From Sphingomonas sp. BK235 (GTDB taxonomy: Bacteria > Pseudomonadota > Alphaproteobacteria > Sphingomonadales > Sphingomonadaceae): a stretch of 64,000 nucleotides of DNA. Made by a program: the position numbers and the translations under genes. Positions 1-9,134 of the stretch are shown piece after piece. The notes below the pieces were generated by a model, which searched no databases, had not been told where the DNA came from, and was given only the letters and a program-made list of their open reading frames with translations. The stretch lies in assembly GCF_004345855.1 (NCBI RefSeq), contig NZ_SLXN01000005.1:62001-126000 (forward strand), written 5' to 3'. Every line of letters starts with the position of its first letter. Position 1 is the stretch's first letter.

Positions 1-1
1 G

Positions 2-61
2 GAACGGTCCGCGCGGCAGGTGGCGCGCGCGGTCCGCGCCGCGCTGGAGGAGGCCGAGTGA
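2..61 (+). CDS. 3' end of a GTA/phage tail tape-measure gene (partial)
   Basis: Only the last 19 codons are present, a basic alanine-rich helix ending in ALEEAE. The stop codon TGA at 59-61 overlaps the ATG of the next gene in an ATGA arrangement. In the RcGTA-like gene order the gene just before g12 is the tape measure/tail length protein (g11), and such proteins often end in a basic helix. The identity therefore rests on position and composition only. Confidence 0.45.
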   Translation, partial: ERSARQVARAVRAALEEAE

Positions 62-2340
62 TGCCCTTCTGGCTCGCGCGCGGCCGCGACGAACAGGAGG
101 CCGACGTGCTCACGCGCTTCGACCCGCGCTTCTGGACGGTCAACTTCCCGCGCCCGATGATGGCGGCGGCGACCAACCCCGCGCCCGACGTGCTGCGCGT
201 CGACGCGGTGTTCTATCGCCGCGACGATCTCGCCGGGATCATCTGGGAGAGCGTCGACCGCCACGATCATCCGCTGCTCGGCTATGACACCGCGCGCGAC
301 TATCGCGGCTGCACCCTGTCGTTCCGCTGGCGCTCGGCCGGGGTGCGCGCGCTCGACCAGGTCGACGGGCCGACGCTGACGATCGAGGGGCGCGACGCCG
401 CGGGCCGCGCGCGCGCCTGGTACGTGCGGCTGTGGAACTATGCCGCGGGCGCGCCCGAGGATGCCGCGGTGACGCTCGACTTCGCCGCGCTCGACGGCGG
501 CTTCGCGCTGCCGGGCGAGCGCGACCCGGTCTGGGCGGGCGACGTCGACCGGCTGTTCGTGTCGCTCGTCGCGCCCGGCTATGATCGCGGCACGGGCGCG
601 CTCGACGCCCCCGCCGAGGGCTGGGCCGAGCTGAGCGCGATCCGCGTCGACGGGGTGGGCGCGGTGCTGGCGATCGGCGACGTGATGCTGCCCGCGCACG
701 ACCTGCGCGTCGCGAGCGGGTATGACGACCATTACCACCTCACCCCGGCGCGGCTGCTGCGCAACGCGCTCCAGCTCGGCTATCGCGGCGCGATCGACCA
801 TTTTGTCGGGATGAGCCATTATTTCCGGCTCGAGGCGGTGGCGGCGGGCGAGCGGACGCGCTGGCTGGTGAGCCGCCGCGGCGGCACGCTCAACGCCCCC
901 TGCGCGGCGTGGCACGCCGATCTGGCGCGGCGCGCGGCGCGGCTCGGCTATGACCTGATCTGGTCGGTGTCGTTCGAGCTGCTCGACCAGCATTGCTGGG
1001 ACGATTGGAAGCAGCGCGCCGCCGACGACAGCCCGGCGTTGACCGGCTGGGATCCGCCCTCCACCCTGCTGTCGCCGACGCATGCGGGGGCGATGGACTA
1101 TCTCCAGGCGGTGGCGCGCGCCTTCGTCGCGATCGGCGCGGGCGCGGGGCTGGTGCCGCGCTTCCAGGTCGGCGAGCCGTGGTGGTGGATCACCGCCGAC
1201 GCGCGCCCGTGCCTGTACGACGCGAGCGCGCGCGCCGCGCTCCAGCCGGTCGCGATCGCGTCGCTGCGCGCCGTCCCCGCCGCGGATCAGCGCGCGACGC
1301 TCGACCGCGCCGCGGCGGCGCTGGCGCGCGCCACCGCCGCGCTGGTGGCGGCGGTGCGCGGCGACTGGCCCGCGTGCGTCACCTATCTGCTGGTCTATCT
1401 GCCGACCGTGCTCGATCCCGCGATGCCGGGGGCGCGGCGGCTCAACCTCCCGGCGGACTGGGCGGCGCCCGCGTTCGACGTGCTCCAGCTCGAGGATTAC
1501 GCCTGGGTCACCGCGGGCGACACCGCGGCGAGCGCGCACGGCGTCGCGCTGGCCACCGCGCTGCTCGGCTATCCGCCCGCGCGGCAGGAATATCTGGCGG
1601 GCTTCGTGCGCGACGCCGCGGCGCGCGCGGGCTGGGGCGCGATCGTCGCCGCGGCGGGCGCGGCGGCGCGGCGCGGGGTGGCGGCGCGCTATCTCTGGGC
1701 GCTGCCGCAGCTGCTGCGCGACGGGCTGGTCTATTGGCAGGGGGAGGATGCGGTGGAGGCGTTCGACGACGTGCTGTTCCCGCTCGCGCTCGGGCGCGAG
1801 GCGGAGGTGGTGCCGGGCTTCTCCACCGCGGTGACGGTGAGCGCGGGCGGGCACGAGACGCGCTGCGTCGAATGGGCCGAGGCGCGCACGCGCTACGACG
1901 TCGGCCCGGGGGTGCGCAGCGAGGCCGATATCGCGGCGCTGCTCGCCTTCTTCCGCGCGCGCCAGGGACCGGCGCGCGGCTTCCGGCTGCGCGACCCGTT
2001 CGACTGGCAGGCGCGCGACGTCCCGATCGGCACCGGCGACGGCGCGACGCGGACCTTCGCGCTGGTGACGCGCTATGACGCGGCGACGCGCCGGATCACG
2101 CGCCCGGTGGCGGGGACGCTGCGCCTGCGCGTCGCGGGCGTGGAGCGCGCGACCTTCGCGCTCGGGCCGCTCGGGCTGGTGACGTTCGACGAGGCGCCCG
2201 CCGCGGGCGCGGCGGTGACCGCGTCCTTCGACTTCGACGTGCCGGTGCGCTTCGCCGAGGACCGGCTCAGCGTCGCGCGCGCCACCTATCTGGCGGGCAG
2301 CGCGGCGAGCGTGCCGCTGGTGGAGCTGCGCGAGGCATGA
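61..2340 (+). CDS. GTA distal-tail protein (g12-like, DUF2460/TIGR02217) with a large N-terminal glycosidase-like extension
   Basis: The predicted protein has 759 aa. Residues from about 565 to the end match the DUF2460 distal-tail protein of gene transfer agents, in the region containing FDDVLFPL, GFRLRDPFDW and FDVPVRFAEDRLSV. In Rhodobacter GTA this protein is only about 200 aa. Here about 560 residues precede it: a beta-rich segment (1-220), then a region that reads like a (beta/alpha)8 barrel. The barrel has tryptophan-rich strand ends and two Glu candidates for catalysis: E372 in QVGEPWWW and E478 in VLQLEDYAW. The likely site is the tail tip or baseplate, where the extension could bind or cut surface glycan (inference). 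ATG at 61 is preferred over GTG at 58 because it makes an ATGA overlap with the upstream stop. The next gene overlaps in the same way. Confidence 0.8.
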   Translation: MPFWLARGRDEQEADVLTRFDPRFWTVNFPRPMMAAATNPAPDVLRVDAVFYRRDDLAGIIWESVDRHDHPLLGYDTARDYRGCTLSFRWRSAGVRALDQVDGPTLTIEGRDAAGRARAWYVRLWNYAAGAPEDAAVTLDFAALDGGFALPGERDPVWAGDVDRLFVSLVAPGYDRGTGALDAPAEGWAELSAIRVDGVGAVLAIGDVMLPAHDLRVASGYDDHYHLTPARLLRNALQLGYRGAIDHFVGMSHYFRLEAVAAGERTRWLVSRRGGTLNAPCAAWHADLARRAARLGYDLIWSVSFELLDQHCWDDWKQRAADDSPALTGWDPPSTLLSPTHAGAMDYLQAVARAFVAIGAGAGLVPRFQVGEPWWWITADARPCLYDASARAALQPVAIASLRAVPAADQRATLDRAAAALARATAALVAAVRGDWPACVTYLLVYLPTVLDPAMPGARRLNLPADWAAPAFDVLQLEDYAWVTAGDTAASAHGVALATALLGYPPARQEYLAGFVRDAAARAGWGAIVAAAGAAARRGVAARYLWALPQLLRDGLVYWQGEDAVEAFDDVLFPLALGREAEVVPGFSTAVTVSAGGHETRCVEWAEARTRYDVGPGVRSEADIAALLAFFRARQGPARGFRLRDPFDWQARDVPIGTGDGATRTFALVTRYDAATRRITRPVAGTLRLRVAGVERATFALGPLGLVTFDEAPAAGAAVTASFDFDVPVRFAEDRLSVARATYLAGSAASVPLVELREA

Positions 2341-3164
2341 GCGACCGGGTGATCGCGCTGGCGCTGTGCTGGCGGCTCGAGCGGCGCGACGGGGTGACGC
2401 TGGCGCTGACGTCGCACGACCGCGACCTGGTGGTGGTGCCGCCGGAGGGCGACCTCGCCGACGCGCTGGTGTATCGCGCCGCGCCGGGGCTGACGCCCTC
2501 GGCGGTGACGCTGGGGGAAGGGCTCGACGCCGATACGATGGAGGCCAGCGGCGCGCTCACCGCCGCCGCGATCGCGGCGCGCGACCTCGCCGACGGACGC
2601 TGGGACGGCGCGCGGCTGGTGTGCCTCGCGGTCGACTGGAGCGATCCCGCCGCACCCGCGCGGCTGCTGGGCAGCGGGCGGATCGGGGCGGTGAGCGTGC
2701 GCGAGCATGATTTCACCGCCGAGTGGCTCGGCGAGCAGGCGCGGCTCGACCGGCCCGCGGTGGAGACGACCTCGCCGACCTGCCGCGCCGCGCTGGGCGA
2801 CGCGCGCTGCCGCGTGATGATGGCGGGGCGGCGGCGCTACGCGCGCGTGGTCGCGAGCGCGGGGGAGGTGGTGACGCTGGACATGGCCGAGCCCGAGTCG
2901 GGCGCTTATGGCGGCGGCACGCTGCGCTGGTGCGACGGCGCCGCCGCGGGGTCGCGCGTCGCGCTGCTGGCCTCGGCGGGCGCGACCGTGACGCTGGCCG
3001 AGCCGCCGCCGCACCCGGTGGCGGCGGGGACGCTGGTGGAGCTGGTGGAGGGCTGCGACAAGCGGCTCGCCACCTGCGCGCGGCGCTTCGGCAATGCGGT
3101 GAACTTCCGCGGCGAGCCGTTCGTGCCGGGCACCGACCTGCTGACGCGCTACCCGGCCGGATGA
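2337..3164 (+). CDS. GTA baseplate hub protein (g13-like, DUF2163/TIGR02218)
   Basis: The protein has 275 aa. The C-terminal CDKRLATCARRF...NFRGEPFVPGTDLL segment, with its paired cysteines, is the signature of the TIGR02218/DUF2163 family, which forms the hub of the Rhodobacter GTA baseplate. The N-terminal half (WRLERRDGVTLALTSHDRDL) also fits the family. Length is typical. It overlaps the g12-like gene by ATGA at 2337-2340 and the g14-like gene by ATGA at 3161-3164, so the three are translationally coupled. Confidence 0.9.
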   Translation: MSDRVIALALCWRLERRDGVTLALTSHDRDLVVVPPEGDLADALVYRAAPGLTPSAVTLGEGLDADTMEASGALTAAAIAARDLADGRWDGARLVCLAVDWSDPAAPARLLGSGRIGAVSVREHDFTAEWLGEQARLDRPAVETTSPTCRAALGDARCRVMMAGRRRYARVVASAGEVVTLDMAEPESGAYGGGTLRWCDGAAAGSRVALLASAGATVTLAEPPPHPVAAGTLVELVEGCDKRLATCARRFGNAVNFRGEPFVPGTDLLTRYPAG

Positions 3165-3562
3165 GCGCGGGCGCGGCGCCGGGGGCGCGGCTGGTCGCTG
3201 GCGCGCGCGCGGTCGTGGGGGCGCGGTTCCGCGCGCAGGGGCGCGACCCCGCGCTGGGGCTCGACTGCGTCGGGGTGGTGGCGGTGGCGGCGGCGCGCGC
3301 GGGAGCGCCCTTGGCCTTGCCGGGCGCGTACCGGCTGCGCTGCGGCGAGATGCCGCGGCCGGTGCTGCCGCCGGGCTGGCGCGGCTGCGACGGCGCGCGA
3401 CCCGGCGACGTGCTGCTGCTGCGCGTGTCGGCGGCACAGCTCCACCTGGCGGTGCGCAGCGAGCGCGGCATCATCCACGCCGACGCCGCGGCGGGGCGCG
3501 TGGTGGAACGCCCCGGCGCCGCGCCCTGGCCGCTGCTCGCGGCGTGGCGGTGGGACGGGTGA
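3161..3562 (+). CDS. GTA cell-wall peptidase (g14-like, NlpC/P60 family)
   Basis: The protein has 133 aa. It is a compact NlpC/P60-type Cys peptidase: the nucleophile sits in GLDCVGVV near residue 35, the catalytic His in QLHLAVRS near residue 99, and a further polar/His position in IIHADA. In GTA particles this protein sits in the baseplate and is thought to open peptidoglycan during DNA delivery. It begins in an ATGA overlap with g13. It is followed not by g15 directly, as in the Rhodobacter cluster, but by a 528-base gap full of palindromes. Confidence 0.88.
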   Translation: MSAGAAPGARLVAGARAVVGARFRAQGRDPALGLDCVGVVAVAAARAGAPLALPGAYRLRCGEMPRPVLPPGWRGCDGARPGDVLLLRVSAAQLHLAVRSERGIIHADAAAGRVVERPGAAPWPLLAAWRWDG

Positions 3563-3788
3563 GCGCCGTTGGGGGCGCTCGCTGCGCGTCGGTGGCGTGG
3601 CCCGAGCTGGATGGCCGCGGCGGCCACACTCGTCGTCCCGGCCCCTTCGACGCCGCCTGCGGCGTGGCTCAGGACAGGCTTGCGCCGGGATCCATGGGTC
3701 CGGACTCAAAAGCGGCTGGCGGCTGGCTGGTCTCAGCTGTCGCCGATCCGCAAGCGGATTATCCACCGCCATGACGGACAGCCCCTCA

Positions 3789-3886
3789 CCGTCATCCCGG
3801 CCTCGAGCCGGGATCCATACCTCCGCGAGCGCAACGCCGGTGTTCCTCGCGGCACCATGGATCCCGGGTCGAGCCCGGGATGACGG
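3789..3886. repeat. 98-bp palindromic intergenic element, copy 1
   Basis: It begins CCGTCATCCCGG and ends with the reverse complement CCGGGATGACGG. Internal GGGATCCAT and ATGGATCCC also mirror each other, so the unit can fold into a long hairpin. A second copy with the same outer arms and length lies at 8191-8287. Confidence 0.85.
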
Positions 3887-3932
3887 TGGGGCGAGCGGCG
3901 AGCCTGTGTTCCACCCATTTTGAACCAGCGGA

Positions 3933-3956
3933 GTGCTCCTGCGGACGCAGGAGCAC
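3933..3956. repeat. Short hairpin element GTGCTCCTGCG-GA-CGCAGGAGCAC
   Basis: Perfect inverted repeat with 11-bp arms around GA. Related hairpins occur at 36456-36477 and, diverged, near 53589-53624, all intergenic. It could act as a terminator stem but has no following T tract. Confidence 0.75.
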
Positions 3957-4090
3957 GGGGTCATGCGGGGTGGATCAGACTCCAGCGCGACCTTGGAACC
4001 TTTGGGTCCGGATGCGCAACCGGGGCGACCGCCTAGGCCGCCCCCGACGTGCTTTCCCCGCCCTCGCTCCCACAAGCACCGGAGGCAGTC

Positions 4091-6187
4091 ATGGCCACGC
4101 TCGTCCTCTCCACCCTGGGCCGCGCGGTTGGCGGGCCGATCGGGCGCGCGATCGGCGGCGTGATCGGGCATCAGATCGACCGCGCGCTCTTCGCCCCGCG
4201 CCGCCGCGCCGGGCCGCGGCTGTCGGACCTGCGCGTGCCCGACGCCTCCTATGCCGCGCCGCTGCCGCTGCTGTTCGGCACCACGCGCGTCGGCGGCACG
4301 GTCATCTGGTCGACCGAGCCGGTCGCGACGCACCATCGCGCGCACGGCAAGGCGGGCGGCGCGGGCGAGAGCTATGCGGTCTCTTTCGCGGTGGCGCTGT
4401 CGGCGCGCGCGATCGTCGATGTCGCGCGGATCTGGGCCGACGGGCAGCTGCTCCGCGGCGCCGCGGGCGACTGGAAATGTGCCACCGGCTTCCGCCTCCA
4501 CCGCGGCGCCGAGGACCAGCCGCCCGACCCGCTGATCGCCGCGCTCGAGCGCGACGCGCCCGCCTTTCGCGGCATCGCCTACGCGGTGTTCGAGCAGCTG
4601 CCGCTCGCCCCGTTCGGCCATCGCCTGCCCGCGCTGTCGTTCGAGGTGATCGCGGACGCGGCGCCGGTGCGCGTCGGCGACGTCGCGCGCGCGATCGGCG
4701 CGGGTGCGATCGTCGGCGCCGGCCCGGACGCCACCGTCGACGGTTATGCCGCCGCGGGCGACAGCGTCGCGGGCGCGCTCCAGCCGCTGGCGGCACTGTG
4801 CGGCGGCTGGTTCGTCGCGGTGCCCGGCGGAGTCGCGCTGGCGGACCGCTGCGGCGCGGCGCGCGTGATCGACGATCCGGTCGCGCGCACCGCGCTGCGC
4901 CGCCCGATCGAGACCGTGCCGCGCGTGGTGACGGTGGCGCATTACGACCCCGCGCGCGACCATCAGCTCGGCGCGCAGCGCGCGCGGCGCGAGGGCGCGG
5001 GCTGGCGCGAGGACATGATGGAACTGCCCGCGGTGCTGGGCGCCGGGCGCGCCGCGACGCTGGCGCGCGACACGTTGCGCCGCGCCGTCGCCGCGCGCGT
5101 CACGCGCACCGTGACGTGCGACGCGCGCGCGCTCGACGTGCGCCCGGGCGACGCGGTGCGGCTCGCGGACGAGGCGGCGGCGTGGCGCGTCGCGCGCACG
5201 CGCTTCGAACGCCACGCGGTGACGCTGGAGCTGGCCGCGCTCGACCGCGCGCCCGCGGTCGCGGCGGCGGGCGACGCGGGGGCGGCGCGGCGCGCGCCCG
5301 ACCTGCCGCCGGGCACGACCGCGATCGTCGTGGCGGAGCTGCCGCCGCTCGACGACGCGCCGCCCGCGGGCGCGACCGTGACCTTGTTCGCCGCGGGCAG
5401 CGCACCGGGCTGGCGGCGGGCCGCGCTGCTGCTGAGCCGCGACGAGGGCGCCTCGTGGGACGACGTCGGCGACAGCGCGCCCGCGGCGACGATGGGGGTG
5501 CTGGTCGCGCCGCTGGCGCACGCGCCCGCGACGCTGGTGGATCGCGGCGGCGCGATCGAGCTGCTGCTCGCACATGACGCGATGACGCTCGAATCCTGTC
5601 CGCCGCGCGCGCTGGATCGCGGCGCGAACCTGGCGCTGCTCGGCGACGAGCTGATCCAGTTCGCGCAGGCGGTGCAACTCGCGCCCTGTCGCTGGCGGCT
5701 GACGCGGCTGGCGCGCGCGCGGCGCGGCAGCGCGGCGGCGGCGCATGCCGCGGGAACGCGCTTCGTGCTGGTCGAGCGCGCGCGGGCGGTGACGCTGGCG
5801 CTGCCGGGCGCGCGGGTCGGCGAGGCGGTGCGCGTGCTCGCGGCGGCGGCGGGCGACGCCGCACCGGTGGCCGCGCGCGTGACGCTCGACGGCGCCTCGC
5901 TCGCGCCGCCCGCGCCGGTGCATCTGCGCGCCAGCGCCACGCCGGACGGCGGCACCTCGCTGCGGTGGACGCGGCGCAGCCGCTACGGCTGGGACTGGGA
6001 CGCGGGCGTCGCGCCAGTGCCGCTGGGCGAGGAGCGGGAGATCTATCGCGTGGCGCTCGATGACGCGCGCACGGTGACGGTGACGGTGCCGCGGCTGCTG
6101 CTGCCGCCGGGCCATGACGTGCGCCGCGTGGCGGTTCGGCAACAGGGCACGTTCGCGCTGTCGCGCGCGGCGGAGCTGGCGCTGTGA
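4091..6187 (+). CDS. GTA tail-fibre/host-specificity 'megatron' protein (g15-like), short form
   Basis: The protein has 698 aa. The N-terminus (MATLVLSTLGRAVGG...GGVIGHQID) and the segment GTTRVGGTVIWS...SYAVSFAVAL...RIWADGQLLRG match the start of GTA g15 proteins. The Rhodobacter protein is about 1,300 aa and carries an internal TIM-barrel-like domain. Here the N-terminal hub-like part passes quickly into beta-rich domains, and no barrel is apparent. ATG at 4091 is chosen for the family-typical N-terminus and the GGAGGC Shine-Dalgarno. It is separated from g14 by repeats, so it may be transcribed through a gap or from its own promoter. Confidence 0.85.
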   Translation: MATLVLSTLGRAVGGPIGRAIGGVIGHQIDRALFAPRRRAGPRLSDLRVPDASYAAPLPLLFGTTRVGGTVIWSTEPVATHHRAHGKAGGAGESYAVSFAVALSARAIVDVARIWADGQLLRGAAGDWKCATGFRLHRGAEDQPPDPLIAALERDAPAFRGIAYAVFEQLPLAPFGHRLPALSFEVIADAAPVRVGDVARAIGAGAIVGAGPDATVDGYAAAGDSVAGALQPLAALCGGWFVAVPGGVALADRCGAARVIDDPVARTALRRPIETVPRVVTVAHYDPARDHQLGAQRARREGAGWREDMMELPAVLGAGRAATLARDTLRRAVAARVTRTVTCDARALDVRPGDAVRLADEAAAWRVARTRFERHAVTLELAALDRAPAVAAAGDAGAARRAPDLPPGTTAIVVAELPPLDDAPPAGATVTLFAAGSAPGWRRAALLLSRDEGASWDDVGDSAPAATMGVLVAPLAHAPATLVDRGGAIELLLAHDAMTLESCPPRALDRGANLALLGDELIQFAQAVQLAPCRWRLTRLARARRGSAAAAHAAGTRFVLVERARAVTLALPGARVGEAVRVLAAAAGDAAPVAARVTLDGASLAPPAPVHLRASATPDGGTSLRWTRRSRYGWDWDAGVAPVPLGEEREIYRVALDDARTVTVTVPRLLLPPGHDVRRVAVRQQGTFALSRAAELAL

Positions 6188-6331
6188 CAGCGCCTGCCGG
6201 GCGCGCGGCGGCGACGCGGACGCGCTCGCGCCGTCGCTTTAGCGCCGGGCGCGCGGCGATCGGGCTGGGCGCGCCGGTCGCCCGCGGCGGCCGGGCCGGC
6301 GCGGCACTCCCTTCATCATCGGAGCGACGAC

Positions 6332-6832
6332 ATGGACGACGAGACGAGCGCGCGGCTGCGGCTGCCGCTGCTGGTGACCGGGCAGGCGCAGAAGGAGGAG
6401 ACGCACAACGAGGCGCTCGCGCTGATCGACCTCGCGATCGGGGCGGCGGTGGAGGCGGTCGGGATCGACGTGCCGCCGGACGCGCCGCTGCCGGGGCAAT
6501 GCTGGATCGTCGGCGCCGCGCCGCAGGGCGCGTGGGGCGGGCAGGCCGGCGCGCTGGCGGGCTGGACCGGCGCGGGCTGGTGCTTCCTGCCGCCGCGCGA
6601 CGGGATGACGGCGTGGGACCGGGCGCGCCAGCTCGGCGTCGCGCGCGTCGCCGGAAGCTGGGAGAGCGGCGTGGTGCGCGCCGCGCGCGTGCTGGTCGGC
6701 GGGCAACAGGTGATCGGCGCGCGCGCGGCGGCGATCGCCGATCCGGGGCAAGGCGAGGGCGACGGCGCGGCGCGCGCGTGCCTCGCGCAAGTGCTGGCGG
6801 TGCTTCGCGCGCACGGCCTGATCGCGGGCTGA
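6332..6832 (+). CDS. DUF2793 domain protein, last gene of the tail cluster
   Basis: The protein has 166 aa. The N-terminal LRLPLLVTGQAQKEETHNEALALID and the following GQCWIVGAAPQGAW...AGWTGAGWCFLPPRDGM are hallmarks of DUF2793, found at the end of alphaproteobacterial GTA and phage tail modules. It is probably a tail-fibre or receptor-binding accessory; its exact role is not known. The start is supported by GGAGCGAC upstream. It lies 144 bases after the g15-like gene on the same strand. Confidence 0.8.
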   Translation: MDDETSARLRLPLLVTGQAQKEETHNEALALIDLAIGAAVEAVGIDVPPDAPLPGQCWIVGAAPQGAWGGQAGALAGWTGAGWCFLPPRDGMTAWDRARQLGVARVAGSWESGVVRAARVLVGGQQVIGARAAAIADPGQGEGDGAARACLAQVLAVLRAHGLIAG

Positions 6833-6950
6833 GCCACGCCGGCATCTGTGGCTTTCGCGCAACAGCGCCGACGATTTGTCAGCTTGTTCGGAAACCAACA
6901 TGCCGATAGTGAGTTTGCGCTGTCCGTAGTGACACCATGGAAAGGGGATT

Positions 6951-8072
<1,122 letters not shown>

Positions 8073-8098
8073 GGTCGATCGCTACGGCGAACGAGACG

Positions 8099-8133
8099 GG
8101 GAGGTCGGCGCGAGCCGGCCTCCCTTTCTTTTT
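8099..8133 (+). terminator. Rho-independent terminator after the OmpA gene
   Basis: An 11-bp stem (8099-8109 with 8114-8124, one G-U pair) around a GCGA loop is followed directly by TTTCTTTTT, 26 bases after the stop codon. Confidence 0.88.
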
Positions 8134-8190
8134 GGGGTGAGTTGAGGCTGGTTCTGGGAGCTTCAGCGTCGCGGAGACGTCTTGCCTCGC

Positions 8191-8287
8191 CCGTCATCCC
8201 GGGTTGACCCGGGATCCATGGTGCGGCGCGCACCGCCGGCGTTACTCTGGCGGCAGAATGGATTCCGGCGCGAGGCCGGGATGACGG
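8191..8287. repeat. 97-bp palindromic intergenic element, copy 2
   Basis: It begins CCGTCATCCCGGG and ends GGCCGGGATGACGG, with an internal GGGATCCATGG half and a mirrored AATGGATTCC half. The architecture and outer 12-base arms are the same as in the copy at 3789-3886. It lies between the OmpA terminator and the end of the convergent ygfZ gene. Confidence 0.85.
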
Positions 8288-8339
8288 TGGAGACGTCGTC
8301 CCTTCACCGCGCGCGCTTACCCGCCCGCCGCCGCCGCGC

Positions 8340-9080
8340 TCACCCCTCCGCCGCCAGCGCCGCGTCCAGCCACGCCGGCCGCCGCGCGTCGCCGAGCGCC
8401 TCGACGCGGCGCAGCGTCACCATCAGCCCCAGTTCCGGATAGAGCGCGCGCGCCTTCGCCTCCTCCGCGGCGAGCGGCGCCACCACCAGCCGGCGGTTGA
8501 CCTTGCTGCGATGGTGCATCCGCGCGGTATTCTCCTGCCCGACATAGCAGCCCTTGGTGAAGCTCACCCCGCCCAGCTCGCGCGCGTTCGCCTCGAGCCA
8601 CAGCGTCTCGCCGTCGCCCAGCTCGGCGCGGCCCTCCGCCACGCCGAGCGCCAGGCGATGCGCGCGCCATCGCGTCGAGGCGTCGCCGCCGTCGACCGGC
8701 GCGAGCCAGCGCCAGCCCAGCGCGGCGAGCCGCGGGTCGTGCACCGCGTCGACGTCCGCGGGCCGCTCCGGCGACCAATGGACCGCGCGCGTCTCCTCCG
8801 GCGCGATCGTGATCGCGCGGCGCAGCCGGTACATCGTCAGCCGCCGCGCCAGCGCGTCGCGCGCGTCGCGCTCGACGTCGAGCAGCAGGTCGGCGCCGTC
8901 GGCCCAGACGAGGAAGTCGAACAAAGCCTTGCCCTGCGGCGACAGCAGCCCCGCCCAGCACGGCAGCGCGCCCGCCATGTCGTTGGTGACGAGCCCTTGC
9001 AGGAAGCCGCGCGGGTCGTCGCCGGAGAGCCGCAGCAGCGCGCGGTCGGCGAGCAGGGTGGCCGGTCTGGTATCGCTCAT
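8340..9080 (-). CDS. ygfZ: YgfZ-type tetrahydrofolate-dependent Fe-S repair protein
   Basis: The protein has 246 aa. The diagnostic KGCYVGQE motif is present (SFTKGCYVGQENTARM), with the expected N-terminal LSGDDPRGFLQGLVTND of the GcvT-like fold. YgfZ/IBA57 proteins use folate to support assembly or repair of certain Fe-S enzymes in the cytoplasm. The family is a relative of GcvT, which is encoded nearby. The frame stays open well upstream, but the conserved start falls at the ATG at 9080, in a 54-base divergent gap with the next gene. Confidence 0.9.
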   Translation of the reverse strand: MSDTRPATLLADRALLRLSGDDPRGFLQGLVTNDMAGALPCWAGLLSPQGKALFDFLVWADGADLLLDVERDARDALARRLTMYRLRRAITIAPEETRAVHWSPERPADVDAVHDPRLAALGWRWLAPVDGGDASTRWRAHRLALGVAEGRAELGDGETLWLEANARELGGVSFTKGCYVGQENTARMHHRSKVNRRLVVAPLAAEEAKARALYPELGLMVTLRRVEALGDARRPAWLDAALAAEG

Positions 9081-9134
9081 GCCGGCAAGGTAGGGAGGCG
9101 CCACACACGGTGAAAGACCCGGAAAGGACGGACC

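Larger units (their letters stand above)
3563..4090. repeat. Repeat-filled gap inside the GTA tail operon
   Basis: 528 bases without a credible gene. It holds a truncated palindromic unit (about 3632-3700), a full 98-base unit (3789-3886), and a perfect 11-bp-stem hairpin at 3933-3956 (GTGCTCCTGCG/CGCAGGAGCAC). The g14 and g15 genes are normally adjacent, so these elements probably inserted here. Nothing else recognisable was seen before the ribosome-binding site GGAGGC just upstream of 4091. Confidence 0.7.

Noticed and set aside
3149..6142. 997-codon minus-strand open frame across the GTA genes
   Set aside because: Arg/Ala/Pro-rich shadow crossing two well-supported genes and a repeat region.
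61..6832. Interpretation as an active prophage
   Set aside because: Gene order and families match GTA tail genes, and no integrase, lysis or replication genes are in the window. Head genes would lie upstream, so a prophage cannot be fully excluded.
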